From Verrucomicrobiales bacterium (lineage in GTDB: Bacteria; Verrucomicrobiota; Verrucomicrobiia; Limisphaerales; J093): DNA of 64,000 bases. The notes under the pieces were generated by a model. The model was not told where the DNA came from. It saw nothing but the letters and a program-made list of their open reading frames with translations, and searched no databases. Shown here in pieces: positions 17,043 to 25,799 of this stretch. A program made the position numbers and the translations under genes. How positions within the stretch are numbered: position 1 is the stretch's first letter; each line of letters starts with the position of its first letter. The stretch lies in assembly GCA_015075445.1 (NCBI GenBank), contig JABTUJ010000006.1, forward strand, positions 1 to 64,000. Reading direction: 5' to 3'.

Positions 17043-17858
17043 TCAGTCCCCGCCAAGCTGCCGCGACTTGTCCGCCGCGGCACGCACCGCGCTCAGGAGG
17101 GCGCCCCGGACCCCGGCACGTTCGAGTTGATGGAGCCCCTCGATGGTGGTGCCACCCGGGCTTGTGACGCGGTCCTTGAGCACCCCCGGATGCAACCCGG
17201 TCTCCAGGACCATGCGGGCGGTCCCCAGCAACGTCTGCGCCGCCAGTCGGGTTGCCAGGTCCCGCGGGAGGCCTGCCGCCACGCCCCCGTCGCTCAGCGC
17301 CTCGATCATCAGACAGGCGTAGGCCGGGCCACTGCCGCTCAGGCCCGTGACGGCATCCAGCAGCCGCTCCGGCACTTCGAACGCCAGGCCCACCGCCCCC
17401 AGGAGCCTTGCGGTCCACTCCGCATCTTCGCGCCCCGCCGCCCGGCCGAGGGCGAAACCGGACGCACCTTCGCCCACCAGCGCCGGCGTGTTCGGCATGA
17501 CCCGCACCACCCGCGTGCCGGCGGGCAAGGCCGCCTCGAGCTTCGCCAACCGCACCCCCGCCGCGAGGGAAACGAGCAGATGCCCGGAACCGATCTGCGG
17601 GGCCAACTCCTTCAACACCTCGTCCACCTGGAGCGGTTTCACCGCCAGGACCAGCGTCCCGGCCACCGCCGCCACTTCGCTATTGGCGGCCAGGACGCGC
17701 CCCTGTGTTTCGCGGGCAAATCGTTCCCGGGCCGCCACCGACACGTCGCTTGCCACCAGGCCTTCGGGTCGCACCAAGCCAGCGCGAACCAGGCCCTGGG
17801 CCAGGGCCGTGGCCATCTGGCCCGCCCCCAAAAACCCGATGGTCAACTCGGCGGACAT
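17043..17858 (-). CDS. proC: Pyrroline-5-carboxylate reductase (proline biosynthesis)
   Basis: A 271-residue enzyme catalysing the NAD(P)H-dependent last step of proline synthesis in the cytoplasm. The N-terminal nucleotide-binding motif GFLGAGQMA begins at residue 8, followed by LVLAVKPLQ and RVMPNTPALVGEG, all family hallmarks. The C-terminal dimerisation domain carries GLSGSGPAYACLMIEA, the substrate-site motif, and DRVTSPGGTTIEGL. ATG 17858 is chosen because it places the Rossmann motif at the usual position. The open frame continues 116 codons upstream but only through spacer DNA that includes a repeat shared with 3687-3730. Length and motifs are complete. Confidence 0.97.
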   Translation of the reverse strand: MSAELTIGFLGAGQMATALAQGLVRAGLVRPEGLVASDVSVAARERFARETQGRVLAANSEVAAVAGTLVLAVKPLQVDEVLKELAPQIGSGHLLVSLAAGVRLAKLEAALPAGTRVVRVMPNTPALVGEGASGFALGRAAGREDAEWTARLLGAVGLAFEVPERLLDAVTGLSGSGPAYACLMIEALSDGGVAAGLPRDLATRLAAQTLLGTARMVLETGLHPGVLKDRVTSPGGTTIEGLHQLERAGVRGALLSAVRAAADKSRQLGGD

Positions 17859-17928
17859 GGGGGCGGAAGCTACCAGCCGGGTGGGGACGGCGGAAGCAGA
17901 AACGCGGGCGCGAAGCTGAGCCGAACGA

Positions 17929-17972
17929 AAAGCGGCGCTGGAAGACGCCGCCCTCCAGACGCTCCGCGCTCG
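17929..17972. repeat. Second copy of the AAAGCGGCGCTGG interspersed repeat
   Basis: This 44-base element matches 3687-3730 at about 40 positions. It contains facing GCGGCG and CGCCGC halves. It lies in the 299-base divergent spacer between proC and the amidohydrolase gene. Nothing else in that spacer was recognised. Confidence 0.8.
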
Positions 17973-18157
17973 CTGCTGGCGGCGAGGTGCCCCCCGAGGT
18001 TCCTTCAGGGGAAGGTTCGACGGACCCCACGCAGCCGCTTGCGACCCGTTGTTCTGCCGGCATCTTTTGCTGTGCCGACCACCCGTCCCCCAAAGGAGTC
18101 CGCCAGCCCGGGCGCGTGGAACCGAGGGACCCCGCGGCTCGAGAGGGAGTTGCTTCC

Positions 18158-19579
18158 ATGAACCTCCGCCGCCACCCCCTCGTCCTCGCCTTGGTCCTCG
18201 GCGCAACCTCCCTCCTGATCTGGGCGACGCTCGGCATCGCCGCCAACTTCGGCCTCCACCCTGCCCTTGCCATCCCGGGACTGCTGTGGCTCACGACCCT
18301 TGGGCTGCCTACCTCGTTCGGGGTGGTCGTCGCGGCCGCGGTGTGGGGGCGGTTCGAGCCGCTCACGGGTTTCATCGGTTTCGCCGGGCTCGCGATAGTC
18401 CTCGGTCTTGGTTCGCAGGCAGTGGCCCACGTCTGGCTTCAGCGCAAGGCGGCCGCGGCGCGGGCGGCCGGGCGACCGTGGAAGTGGCAACACCTCCTGG
18501 CCCGCGGAGGAATGGGGCTCTTCCTCGCCACGATCGTGTTGTGGGTCACGTACCGCCCACCCGCTCCGTTGGCCGGGGCGGTCGACGGGCATTGCCACCT
18601 TTTCGGCGACGAAGGCTGGCCGCCGATCCACAAGCAGACGTGCGGTCTCTCCCCCGCGCAGAAGGCGAATCACAGTTACGGTCTGCTCACCCGACTGCTC
18701 CGGCTGCCTCCAACCGGCGACCTTAACGAGCTCTACGTCGAGGCATTGGTTCGCCAGGCCCGCGAGGCGCAGGAGGCGCTCGGTGCTTTCCGCGTCGTCC
18801 TGCTGGCCCAGGACTGTCGCTACACTGAGGAGGGTGAACCCGACTGGGACCATTCCTCGGTCTACGTCCCGAACGAGCATGTGTTCCGTGTCGTGGCCCG
18901 TTACCCGGACCTGTTCATCCCGTGCCCGTCGCTGAATCCCCAACGGAAGGACTGGGAGGCGGAGCTGGACTACTGCCTGGCGGAGGGCGCGCGCGTGCTG
19001 AAGATCCATCCGCCGACGCAGGCGGTGAACCCGGGCGATCCGAGGTTCCGGGGCTTCTACCGGAAATGCGCCGAGAACGGCACGCGGGTCATGGTGCATA
19101 CGGGGGCGGAGCACTCCGCGCCGATCGCCAGCCAGACCCTGGGCGACCCGCGCTTTCTCCAGCTCGCGCTCGACGAGGGCTGCACGGTCATCGCGGCCCA
19201 CGCCGGCACAAAGGCCTTCTTCGATCCGCCGGCGGAGGATCATCTTCCCGACCTCGTGTCGCTCGTCGCCAATCACCCCAGGCTCTATGCCGACACGGCG
19301 GTGCTGGGGTCGCAATTCCGGTGGCGATGCGTGCCGGCGATCGTGGGGACACCGTCGCTACTGCCTCGCATGTTGCACGCGAGTGACTGGCCGTTTCCGT
19401 CCAACGCCCTGGTCTTCTGGCACCGGCTACACCCTTTCACCCTCGTCGCCTTGACGGCGGAGCAGAATCTCTTTCTCCGGGACCTGCGCCTCAAACAGGC
19501 TCTCGGCATGCCTCCCGACTCGTTCCAGCGGCTCGACGACTGGTTTCCAGCTCTGGAGTCGACCCCGCAAGACCCTTAA
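18158..19579 (+). CDS. Membrane-anchored amidohydrolase (amidohydrolase-2-like metal-dependent hydrolase)
   Basis: A 473-residue protein with two parts. Residues 1-131 contain four hydrophobic segments (about 8-30, 37-60, 70-92 and 113-131). From 140 on it is a soluble TIM-barrel metal hydrolase of the amidohydrolase superfamily: the metal motif GHCH at 144-147, a KIHPPTQ strand, VMVHTGAEHS, CTVIAAHAG, and an HASDWPF aspartate near the end. This order matches amidohydrolase-2-type decarboxylases and hydrolases. The catalytic domain follows the last membrane segment directly, so it should sit at the membrane surface; which side is unclear. I chose ATG 18158, immediately ahead of the first membrane helix. 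It stands 102 bases upstream of the cytochrome gene in the same direction. No substrate is evident. Confidence 0.88.
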   Translation: MNLRRHPLVLALVLGATSLLIWATLGIAANFGLHPALAIPGLLWLTTLGLPTSFGVVVAAAVWGRFEPLTGFIGFAGLAIVLGLGSQAVAHVWLQRKAAAARAAGRPWKWQHLLARGGMGLFLATIVLWVTYRPPAPLAGAVDGHCHLFGDEGWPPIHKQTCGLSPAQKANHSYGLLTRLLRLPPTGDLNELYVEALVRQAREAQEALGAFRVVLLAQDCRYTEEGEPDWDHSSVYVPNEHVFRVVARYPDLFIPCPSLNPQRKDWEAELDYCLAEGARVLKIHPPTQAVNPGDPRFRGFYRKCAENGTRVMVHTGAEHSAPIASQTLGDPRFLQLALDEGCTVIAAHAGTKAFFDPPAEDHLPDLVSLVANHPRLYADTAVLGSQFRWRCVPAIVGTPSLLPRMLHASDWPFPSNALVFWHRLHPFTLVALTAEQNLFLRDLRLKQALGMPPDSFQRLDDWFPALESTPQDP

Positions 19580-19681
19580 CGGCTGACCCCAAGCTTCTTT
19601 ATGAGAGGCTTGAGGCAAATCAATGTGGCCCGACCGTGAGCCTCCCAGGATGTCTCCCCGGTTGGCAACGTGTACGGACCC

Positions 19682-21820
19682 ATGAAACCGCTGGAAGCAA
19701 CGCCTGCAGAGGACTCCTCCCCGGGCGAGGGACCACCAACCCCTCCTGCCGATGGGTCAGGCCCGCCCCGGGAACTCGCCGGCTGGAGCGGTTGGCTGGT
19801 GCGGCTCACGCTGGCCGCCCTGCTGTTCGAAACGCTGACCGGCCTGACCCTCGCGCTGGCACCGTTCCACGCCGCCGTGCAGTGGAGCGTCCTGCTCCAC
19901 ACCGCCGTGGGGGCGGTCACGCTCCTGCCGATCACGTGGTATTGCCTCCGACATCTGGCGGAGTACCGCACGCATGCCCCGTCGCAGATCACGGTCCTCG
20001 GCTGGGTGGCCTTGGGCAGTCTGGCGGTCGTATCCGTCTCCGGGGTGGTCCTGACCGTCCAAGCGGTCTTTGGCGTCCGGACCACAGCGCTCTGGCGGCA
20101 GGTGCACCTGGTGTCGACACTCATCCTCCTGGTCGGAATCGTGCCGCACTTGGTGGTGGCGGCCCGACGGCAACGGAAGACGGCGCCGGTGCCGGGGCTG
20201 CGGAGCGCCGTGGCACAGGCGACCGGCCTCGCCCTCCTGGGCTGCGCCGCCTGCTACGGACTCTCGCTCGCGTATTCGGGGACCAAGTACGTCAACCAGT
20301 TCCCGGAGGACTACAGCTTCCTGTACGGCACCAACCGGCCGTTTGCGCCCAGCCTCGCCAAGACCGACACCGGGGGGGCGTTCGACGCCCGTTCGCTTGC
20401 CGGGTCGCCGTCGTGCGGCACCGCGGGCTGCCACGAACAGATCCTCGAGGAATGGCTGCCAAGCGCGCATCGCTACGCGGCGATGGACCGGATCTTTCTG
20501 GGCATCCAGAACGTGATGGCCGAACAGAACGGTCCGGAGTCCACGCGCTACTGCGGCGGCTGCCATGACCCCATCTCGCTGTTCAGCGGCACGAAGAACC
20601 TTTTCGTCGAGCACCTGACCGGCCTGCACGGCTACCAGGAAGGGGTGTCCTGTCTCGCCTGCCACGCCATCCGGGAAACGGACATCAAAGGCAACGCCGC
20701 CTACACGATGACCCAGCCGCGCGAATACCTGTGGCAATGGCACACCAACGGGCTGCCCCGACTTCTCCGCGACTTCCTCATCCGCAGCTACCCCGCCGAG
20801 CACAACAAACTGGCCAAGCGTTCCTTCAAGAAACCCGAGTACTGCGCCGCCTGCCACAAGCAGTTCATCGACGCCGAGGTCAACCGCGTGGGCTGGGTCC
20901 AGCTTCAAAACCAGTATGACAACTGGGCCGCCAGCCACTGGAACCACCACGGCGACCCGCACAAAACCATCGAGTGCCGCGAATGCCACATGCCGCTCGT
21001 CGCGTCGCGCGACCCCGCGGCCGGCGATTCCCTGGACTACAACCGCACGCCGCACGATGGCCGGCATCGCAGCCACCGGTTCCTGGGCGCCAACACGCTC
21101 ATCCCCGCCTTTCAACGCGACGAACTCGCCGGATGGGAGACGCACTTGAAACTCACCGAACAATGGCTGCGCGGCGAGATCATCATCCCGGAGATCGCGG
21201 ACAAATGGACCCACGGCCCCATCGTCAAGGTCGTCGCCACCGCCCCGGCCCAGGTCGCGCCGGGCGAGGCCATCCCGCTCCGGGTCGTGATGGCCTCGAA
21301 CAAGGTGGGACACGACTTCCCCACGGGGCCTTTGGACATCATTCAAAGCTGGCTCGAGATCACGGTCACGGACGACCGCCGCAACGTCGTGTGGACGTCC
21401 GGCAAACGTGACGAGCGGAACTTCCTTCAGCCGGGCACCTTCCTCTTCAAGGCCGAACCTGTCGATCAGTACGGCAACCTCATCGATCGCCACAACCTCT
21501 GGGAGATGGTCGGCGTCCGGTTTCGTCGCGCGCTCTTCCCCGGCTACTCGGACACGGTCAACTTCACCATCCCCTGCAGTGGTGCCGGGTTCGGTGATCC
21601 GGCGGCGGTTCCCTCGGCGCCCTTGCCTGAGGAACTCGAGGTTCCGACCCCGGTCGTGCCCGCCCCGGACGCCCCCGGTGAGTACCATATCGCGGTCGCG
21701 CTCCAGTACCGCAAGGTCGACCAGTTCCTCCTCAACTATCTCCTCGGCGAAACCAACACGCTCACCGCGCCTGTGACGGAGATTGCCCGCACCACGGTGC
21801 GCGTGAAAGTCGACCCATGA
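19682..21820 (+). CDS. Membrane-anchored multihaem cytochrome c
   Basis: A 712-residue redox protein. Residues about 35-200 hold five hydrophobic helices with histidines (H63, H73, H142, H156) placed as in cytochrome b561/DUF4405-type domains, so b-haem binding is possible. The exported part has four classical CxxCH sites (C291-H295, C324-H328, C388-H392, C432-H436) and one CX4CH site (C245-H251). The order resembles cytochrome c554-like multihaem proteins. The last about 240 residues are haem-free and beta-rich. The frame opens at GTG 19670, but I prefer ATG 19682; neither has a clear ribosome site. The CRTAC1-like/TPR gene follows after 40 bases, and the two probably share a transcript. A role in electron transfer across the inner membrane is inferred. 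Confidence 0.92.
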   Translation: MKPLEATPAEDSSPGEGPPTPPADGSGPPRELAGWSGWLVRLTLAALLFETLTGLTLALAPFHAAVQWSVLLHTAVGAVTLLPITWYCLRHLAEYRTHAPSQITVLGWVALGSLAVVSVSGVVLTVQAVFGVRTTALWRQVHLVSTLILLVGIVPHLVVAARRQRKTAPVPGLRSAVAQATGLALLGCAACYGLSLAYSGTKYVNQFPEDYSFLYGTNRPFAPSLAKTDTGGAFDARSLAGSPSCGTAGCHEQILEEWLPSAHRYAAMDRIFLGIQNVMAEQNGPESTRYCGGCHDPISLFSGTKNLFVEHLTGLHGYQEGVSCLACHAIRETDIKGNAAYTMTQPREYLWQWHTNGLPRLLRDFLIRSYPAEHNKLAKRSFKKPEYCAACHKQFIDAEVNRVGWVQLQNQYDNWAASHWNHHGDPHKTIECRECHMPLVASRDPAAGDSLDYNRTPHDGRHRSHRFLGANTLIPAFQRDELAGWETHLKLTEQWLRGEIIIPEIADKWTHGPIVKVVATAPAQVAPGEAIPLRVVMASNKVGHDFPTGPLDIIQSWLEITVTDDRRNVVWTSGKRDERNFLQPGTFLFKAEPVDQYGNLIDRHNLWEMVGVRFRRALFPGYSDTVNFTIPCSGAGFGDPAAVPSAPLPEELEVPTPVVPAPDAPGEYHIAVALQYRKVDQFLLNYLLGETNTLTAPVTEIARTTVRVKVDP

Positions 21821-21860
21821 AGGACCCCGCCGTGGCCGCAGTGAACTCTCGACCTGCGCG

Positions 21861-24572
21861 ATGAGGTCCGTCCCACCGCCCATCTCTCCGCGTCGTCGTC
21901 GCTTGCGCTGGACTCTCACGAGCCTGTGCCTCCTGGCCGTGCTGGGCACGGGCCTCGGTGTCTATGCCTGGCTCGGATCACGTCCCGCCGCGTATCGCCC
22001 GGATGAACGTCCGGAAGACATCACCAACGAGCTCGCCCGCCACCTTCCCCCGAGCGCGCCCCGACCGAGACTCACAGATGTCACCCAGGCGGCCGGTCTC
22101 GCCGGCTTCCGCAACTTCACCGGGGACCGCACCTCCCAGCTCCCCGAGGACCTGGGACCGGGCGCCGCGTGGGGCGACTTCGACAACGACGGCGACGACG
22201 ACCTCTTCCTGGTCTCGGCTGGCGGGGCTTTGAACCTTCCCTTGGAACAACTCGAACCTTGTGCGCTGTTCGAGAACCTGGGCAACGGGAGTTTCCGCCG
22301 GGTCGAGACGTTCCCGGTGCTGCGCGTTCGGGGTCTGGGCGCTGCCTGGGGTGACTACAACAGCGACGGCTACCTCGATCTCGTGGTCACCGGCTACGAC
22401 GCCTTGCGACTCTTCCGCAACGAACAGGGCACCGGCCGGTTCACGGCTGACCCGCGCCTGCCCGACGCGAAGGGCTTCTGGGCCGGCGCGACGTGGGGCG
22501 ATTTCAACCGCGACCGGCGCCTCGACCTGTATGTCTGCAACTACGTCGCGTACATCGAGAATGACGCGGACCGCGCCAAGCTCTCCGATCAGATCGGCAC
22601 CGCGGTCCCGTTCACGCTCAACCCGGCCTCCTACCCCGGCGGCCGAAACGCGCTGTACCGCCAGAACCCGGACGGCACGTTCACGGACGTGGCGCCGGAA
22701 CTAAGCGTCCAGAACGCCAACGGCCGCAGCCTGGGCGCCCTGTGGCATGACTTCGATCAGGACGGCTGGCTCGACCTCTACGTCGCCAACGACGTCTCGG
22801 ACAACGTCTTTTACCGCAACACCGGCGGCGCCTTCGAAGACCTGAGTCATCCCGCCTGGGTGGCCGATTACCGCAGCGCCATGGGGCTGGCGGCGGGCGA
22901 CTTCGACCGGGACGGCGACGACGACCTTTTCATCACGCACTGGGTCGCGCAGGAGAACGGGCTGTATGGGAACCTCTGGGCGGATCTGCGCCGGCCGGCC
23001 GTCTCAACGAACGCGCCTTCACCCCCTCGCCCGCCGGCATCTGCTGACCTTGCCACGCCCCGCACCAACGCGATTCCGCCTGTGCGATTCGTGGACATCG
23101 CGGACCAGAAGGGACTTGGGCACGTGGCGTTGGCCTTGGTCGGGTGGGGAACAGAGTTCGTCGATCTCGACCATGATGGCTGGCTCGACCTGCTGGTGGC
23201 CAATGGCAGCACACTCGAGGTGCAGGGGTCTGCGCCACGGACCCTGCAACCCCAGGCCGCCATGCTCTTCTGGAACGAGCAGGGTCGGCACTTCCACAAC
23301 CTCGCGCCACTGCACCCGGGTCTCAGTCAGAAGCACGTCAGCCGGGGTCTGGCGTGTGCCGACTTCGACCTCGATGGCGACCCGGACTTCCTCATCGCCG
23401 ATCTGTACGAGGGCGTGCGGCTCTACCGCAACGACATGGCAGCGGGGCACTGGCTGAAGATCCGGCTCCGTTCGCGCAACCTGCAGGGTCAGCCGGTGGG
23501 TTTCGGTGAAGGTTCCACCGTGATCGCGTGGGTGGGCGACACGCCGCTTCGCCGGACGGTAGGCAGTGTCAGCTATCTCTCCCAGTCCAGCCACACGTTG
23601 CATTGGGGGCTGGGCGCCCGCTCCCGAGTGGACCGGCTTGAGATCCGTTGGCACGCGGGCGGAACGAGCCTGGTCGAGCAACTCGAAGCCGGTGGTTTCT
23701 ACGAGATCCAAGAGGGCCCTCTTTCCGCCTCCCCTCCCACCCCCTTCGTAGGAGCCGAGGTCACGAGGCTCACCCTCCCACCACCTCCCCCCGTAGGAGC
23801 CGAGGTCACGAAGCTCACCCTCCCACCACCTCCCTCCGTAGGAGCCGAGGTCACGAGGCTCACCCTCGATGATCGGGATCGCCTCCGGCAATTCTGGACT
23901 ACCCAGCGCGCGGCCATGGACGCTCTCAAGCGGGATCAGGACCAGCTCAAGGCGATCGAACTCTTGCGTGCCGCCATCGCGCTCAACCCGCGCCACGAAG
24001 ACTCGCGCTACTACCTCGCGCTGGCCCTGGCGGGACAGGGCGAGGTCGCCGGCGCCCTCGCCACGCTCGAGGGCTTGCAGCAGTTGAACCCTCAGAGCCA
24101 TCGTGCCTGGCAACAGTGGGGAATCCTGCGCGCCTCTCTGGCCGCAACCGACGAGGATTTGGCCGCGGCCGAGGCCGCCCTGGAACGAGCTCATCGTCTG
24201 AATCCGGAGGAGACCGGCGCGTTGCTCGTGCTTGGCGAGGTGGCTCTGCTGCGAGGCGATCATCCCCTGGCCGACGATCGCCTGGCCGCCGCCACGCGCA
24301 CCAATCCCCGAGCCGCCGGCGGTTTCTTCCTGCGCGGCTACCTGGCGTGGAAACGGGGGGACGAGACCGCCGCCCGGAAGTTCCTCGAACAGACCCGGGC
24401 GGCGTTGGGACCGGACTGGCAGCCCGAAGGCGCCACCAGCGAAGGCGACGTCCAGCAGAAGCAGCATGTCGAACCAACGCCACTGGCAGGCTTCTGGGAG
24501 CGCTGGAACGGACAGTACGCCCTGGCGCCCAGCTTCGCGGCCCTGGAGGACCGACTGGGTCGGGCGCCGTGA
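21861..24572 (+). CDS. CRTAC1-like FG-GAP/ASPIC protein with TPR domain and in-frame repeat insertion
   Basis: A 903-residue exported or membrane-anchored protein. A basic start and one hydrophobic helix (LTSLCLLAVLGTGLGVYAWL) anchor it. At least seven Ca-loop FG-GAP/VCBS units follow, such as DFDNDGDDDLFLV, DYNSDGYLDLVVT, DFDQDGWLDLYV and DLDHDGWLDLLV. Next comes a UnbV/ASPIC domain (WLKIRLRSRNLQGQPVGFG through RVDRLEIRWHAGG). Residues about 630-669 are three copies of a 15-residue unit, VGAEVTRLTLPPPP, encoded by a DNA repeat found elsewhere in the window as non-coding sequence. The C-terminal 210 residues are TPR-like helices. The gene lies 40 bases after a multihaem cytochrome gene, an arrangement I know from Planctomycetes and Verrucomicrobia; the joint function is unknown. 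Confidence 0.92.
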   Translation: MRSVPPPISPRRRRLRWTLTSLCLLAVLGTGLGVYAWLGSRPAAYRPDERPEDITNELARHLPPSAPRPRLTDVTQAAGLAGFRNFTGDRTSQLPEDLGPGAAWGDFDNDGDDDLFLVSAGGALNLPLEQLEPCALFENLGNGSFRRVETFPVLRVRGLGAAWGDYNSDGYLDLVVTGYDALRLFRNEQGTGRFTADPRLPDAKGFWAGATWGDFNRDRRLDLYVCNYVAYIENDADRAKLSDQIGTAVPFTLNPASYPGGRNALYRQNPDGTFTDVAPELSVQNANGRSLGALWHDFDQDGWLDLYVANDVSDNVFYRNTGGAFEDLSHPAWVADYRSAMGLAAGDFDRDGDDDLFITHWVAQENGLYGNLWADLRRPAVSTNAPSPPRPPASADLATPRTNAIPPVRFVDIADQKGLGHVALALVGWGTEFVDLDHDGWLDLLVANGSTLEVQGSAPRTLQPQAAMLFWNEQGRHFHNLAPLHPGLSQKHVSRGLACADFDLDGDPDFLIADLYEGVRLYRNDMAAGHWLKIRLRSRNLQGQPVGFGEGSTVIAWVGDTPLRRTVGSVSYLSQSSHTLHWGLGARSRVDRLEIRWHAGGTSLVEQLEAGGFYEIQEGPLSASPPTPFVGAEVTRLTLPPPPPVGAEVTKLTLPPPPSVGAEVTRLTLDDRDRLRQFWTTQRAAMDALKRDQDQLKAIELLRAAIALNPRHEDSRYYLALALAGQGEVAGALATLEGLQQLNPQSHRAWQQWGILRASLAATDEDLAAAEAALERAHRLNPEETGALLVLGEVALLRGDHPLADDRLAAATRTNPRAAGGFFLRGYLAWKRGDETAARKFLEQTRAALGPDWQPEGATSEGDVQQKQHVEPTPLAGFWERWNGQYALAPSFAALEDRLGRAP
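23748..23870. repeat. Three in-frame 45-bp tandem repeats (GTAGG family, B form)
   Basis: Copies begin at 23748, 23793 and 23838. Each starts GTAGGAGCCGAGGTCACGAG (second copy ends AAG instead of AGG in the next bases), continues as CTCACCCTC and is spaced by C-rich sequence. The period is exactly 45 bases, so the ASPIC-TPR protein frame is kept. The unit is the same as at 10959-10984 in the permease gene. Confidence 0.92.
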
Positions 24573-24619
24573 AGCGTACCGTGGTTGTCGCGCCGCGGCC
24601 TTCCGACTAGGTTCGGCGT

Positions 24620-24829
24620 GTGGATTCACTGGCCAAGCTGATGATAGTGGCCGGCCTGGCGCTGGCGCTCGCGGGAGCGCTGCTGTGGCTTTGGGCGGGA
24701 CGCGGAGGCACGATCCTGCCGGGCGACATCGCCTGGCAGCGCGGCCCGGTGCGCGTGTATTTCCCTCTGGCCACGTGCGTGGTCCTGAGCCTGGCACTCA
24801 CTCTCCTTTTCTGGCTGTTCCGCCGCTGA
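24620..24829 (+). CDS. DUF2905 family small membrane protein
   Basis: A 69-residue protein with two transmembrane helices (LMIVAGLALALAGALLWLWA and FPLATCVVLSLALTLLFWLF) separated by a loop containing ILPGDIAWQRGPVRVYFPLAT. The LPGDI and the Y-F-P-L block before the second helix are the hallmarks of DUF2905. The function of this family is unknown. The start is GTG 24620, 47 bases after the TPR protein gene. The short coding length and clean family pattern support it as real. Confidence 0.88.
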   Translation: MDSLAKLMIVAGLALALAGALLWLWAGRGGTILPGDIAWQRGPVRVYFPLATCVVLSLALTLLFWLFRR

Positions 24830-24930
24830 ATCCGCAAGGCATCCGGTCCGTGCCGGCGCGCGACGTCGCCGCACCCGGACAGGCGCTGGCATTTGACACG
24901 GCAACACCTTGCCTCCTAATGTGAGCCAGC

Positions 24931-25692
24931 ATGCCGAGCGTAGTCGAACGCGTGGACCGGCTGGAGGCCGTCTTTGCCTCCTTCATGGAACGGACCGAGG
25001 AAGCCCTGGCGGACATCCGCGCCAGCACAGCCGAGATCCGTGCCAGCACGGCCGAGATCCGCGCCAGCAACCTGCGTACCGACGCCTTGCTCCTGGAGAT
25101 GCAGCGTCAAGCCGAGAAGGACCGGCAGCAAGCCGACAAGGACCGGCAGCAAGCCGACAAGGACCGCCAGCAAGCCGACAAGGACCGCCAGCAAGCCGAG
25201 AAAGACCGCCAGCGGGCCGACCTCGACCGGCAGCAGGCCGAGAAGGACCGGAAGGACTTCAACAAACGGTTGGCGGAGCTATCCGACAGCATGGGCACGC
25301 TGATCGAAGACATGGTGGCGCCCAATGCCCGCCGGATCGCCACCGAGATCTTCCCTGCCGATCCCGTCGTCCGGGTGACGCAACGATTCCGTCAAGTCCA
25401 TCCCGCCGACCGCGGGCAGATGCTGGAGATCGATCTGCTCGCCGCCGGGCTGAAACACCTGATGGTGGTCGAAGCCAAGCGACGTCTGGATCCCGAGAAG
25501 ATCCGCGAGTTTGTGGAGAAGGTGGGCACGCTGCCGGAGTTCCTGCCCGAGTACGCCGGGTACAAGCTGATTCCCGTCGTGGCCAGCGTGACCATCGACC
25601 CGTCGGTGGTGACCTTCCTGAACCGCCAGCGCGTGTATGGCGTCGCGATGGGCGACGAGACGATGCAACTGGTCAACCTGGGCCAGTTCTGA
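24931..25692 (+). CDS. Coiled-coil protein with C-terminal PD-(D/E)XK-nuclease-like domain (DUF3782-like)
   Basis: A 253-residue protein in three parts. Residues 1-55 are helical with a repeated ASTAEIR unit. Residues about 62-108 are a regular seven-residue repeat, DKDRQQA, giving a highly charged straight helix. Residues 112-253 form an alpha/beta domain with D168 in EIDLLAAG and E181-A-K183 in VVEAKRR, the spacing of a PD-(D/E)XK nuclease core. Glu139 may be the extra acidic residue. This resembles DUF3782-type proteins common in cyanobacteria and PVC bacteria, whose function is unknown. The catalytic set looks complete, so nuclease activity is possible but not shown. The repeat region is encoded by 21-base DNA repeats, so copy number can vary among strains. 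No other defence gene is adjacent. Confidence 0.87.
   Translation: MPSVVERVDRLEAVFASFMERTEEALADIRASTAEIRASTAEIRASNLRTDALLLEMQRQAEKDRQQADKDRQQADKDRQQADKDRQQAEKDRQRADLDRQQAEKDRKDFNKRLAELSDSMGTLIEDMVAPNARRIATEIFPADPVVRVTQRFRQVHPADRGQMLEIDLLAAGLKHLMVVEAKRRLDPEKIREFVEKVGTLPEFLPEYAGYKLIPVVASVTIDPSVVTFLNRQRVYGVAMGDETMQLVNLGQF
25114..25254. repeat. 21-bp tandem repeat encoding the DKDRQQA heptads
   Basis: About six to seven imperfect 21-base units inside the coiled-coil gene (core GACCGGCAGCAAGCCGACAA or the CGCCAG variant). The first four units are nearly identical at the DNA level and later ones have diverged, as expected from recent slippage at one end. Confidence 0.9.
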
Positions 25693-25799
25693 GACTGCTC
25701 CGCTCCCGGGTTGCCCGCGACCTGCCTCCTGCTGCCTTGACCGTCTGGAACGACGGGTTGACCGGCAGGAAACCGGGCGCCTAAGATTCCATATCGCGC

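Noticed and set aside
19757..21949. Minus-strand open frame of 730 codons
   Set aside because: Antisense of the multihaem cytochrome gene with its CxxCH motifs.
23748..23870. CRISPR array
   Set aside because: The 45-base periodic units are mostly identical throughout including the spacing, are coded in frame in a protein gene, and have no unique spacers or cas genes.
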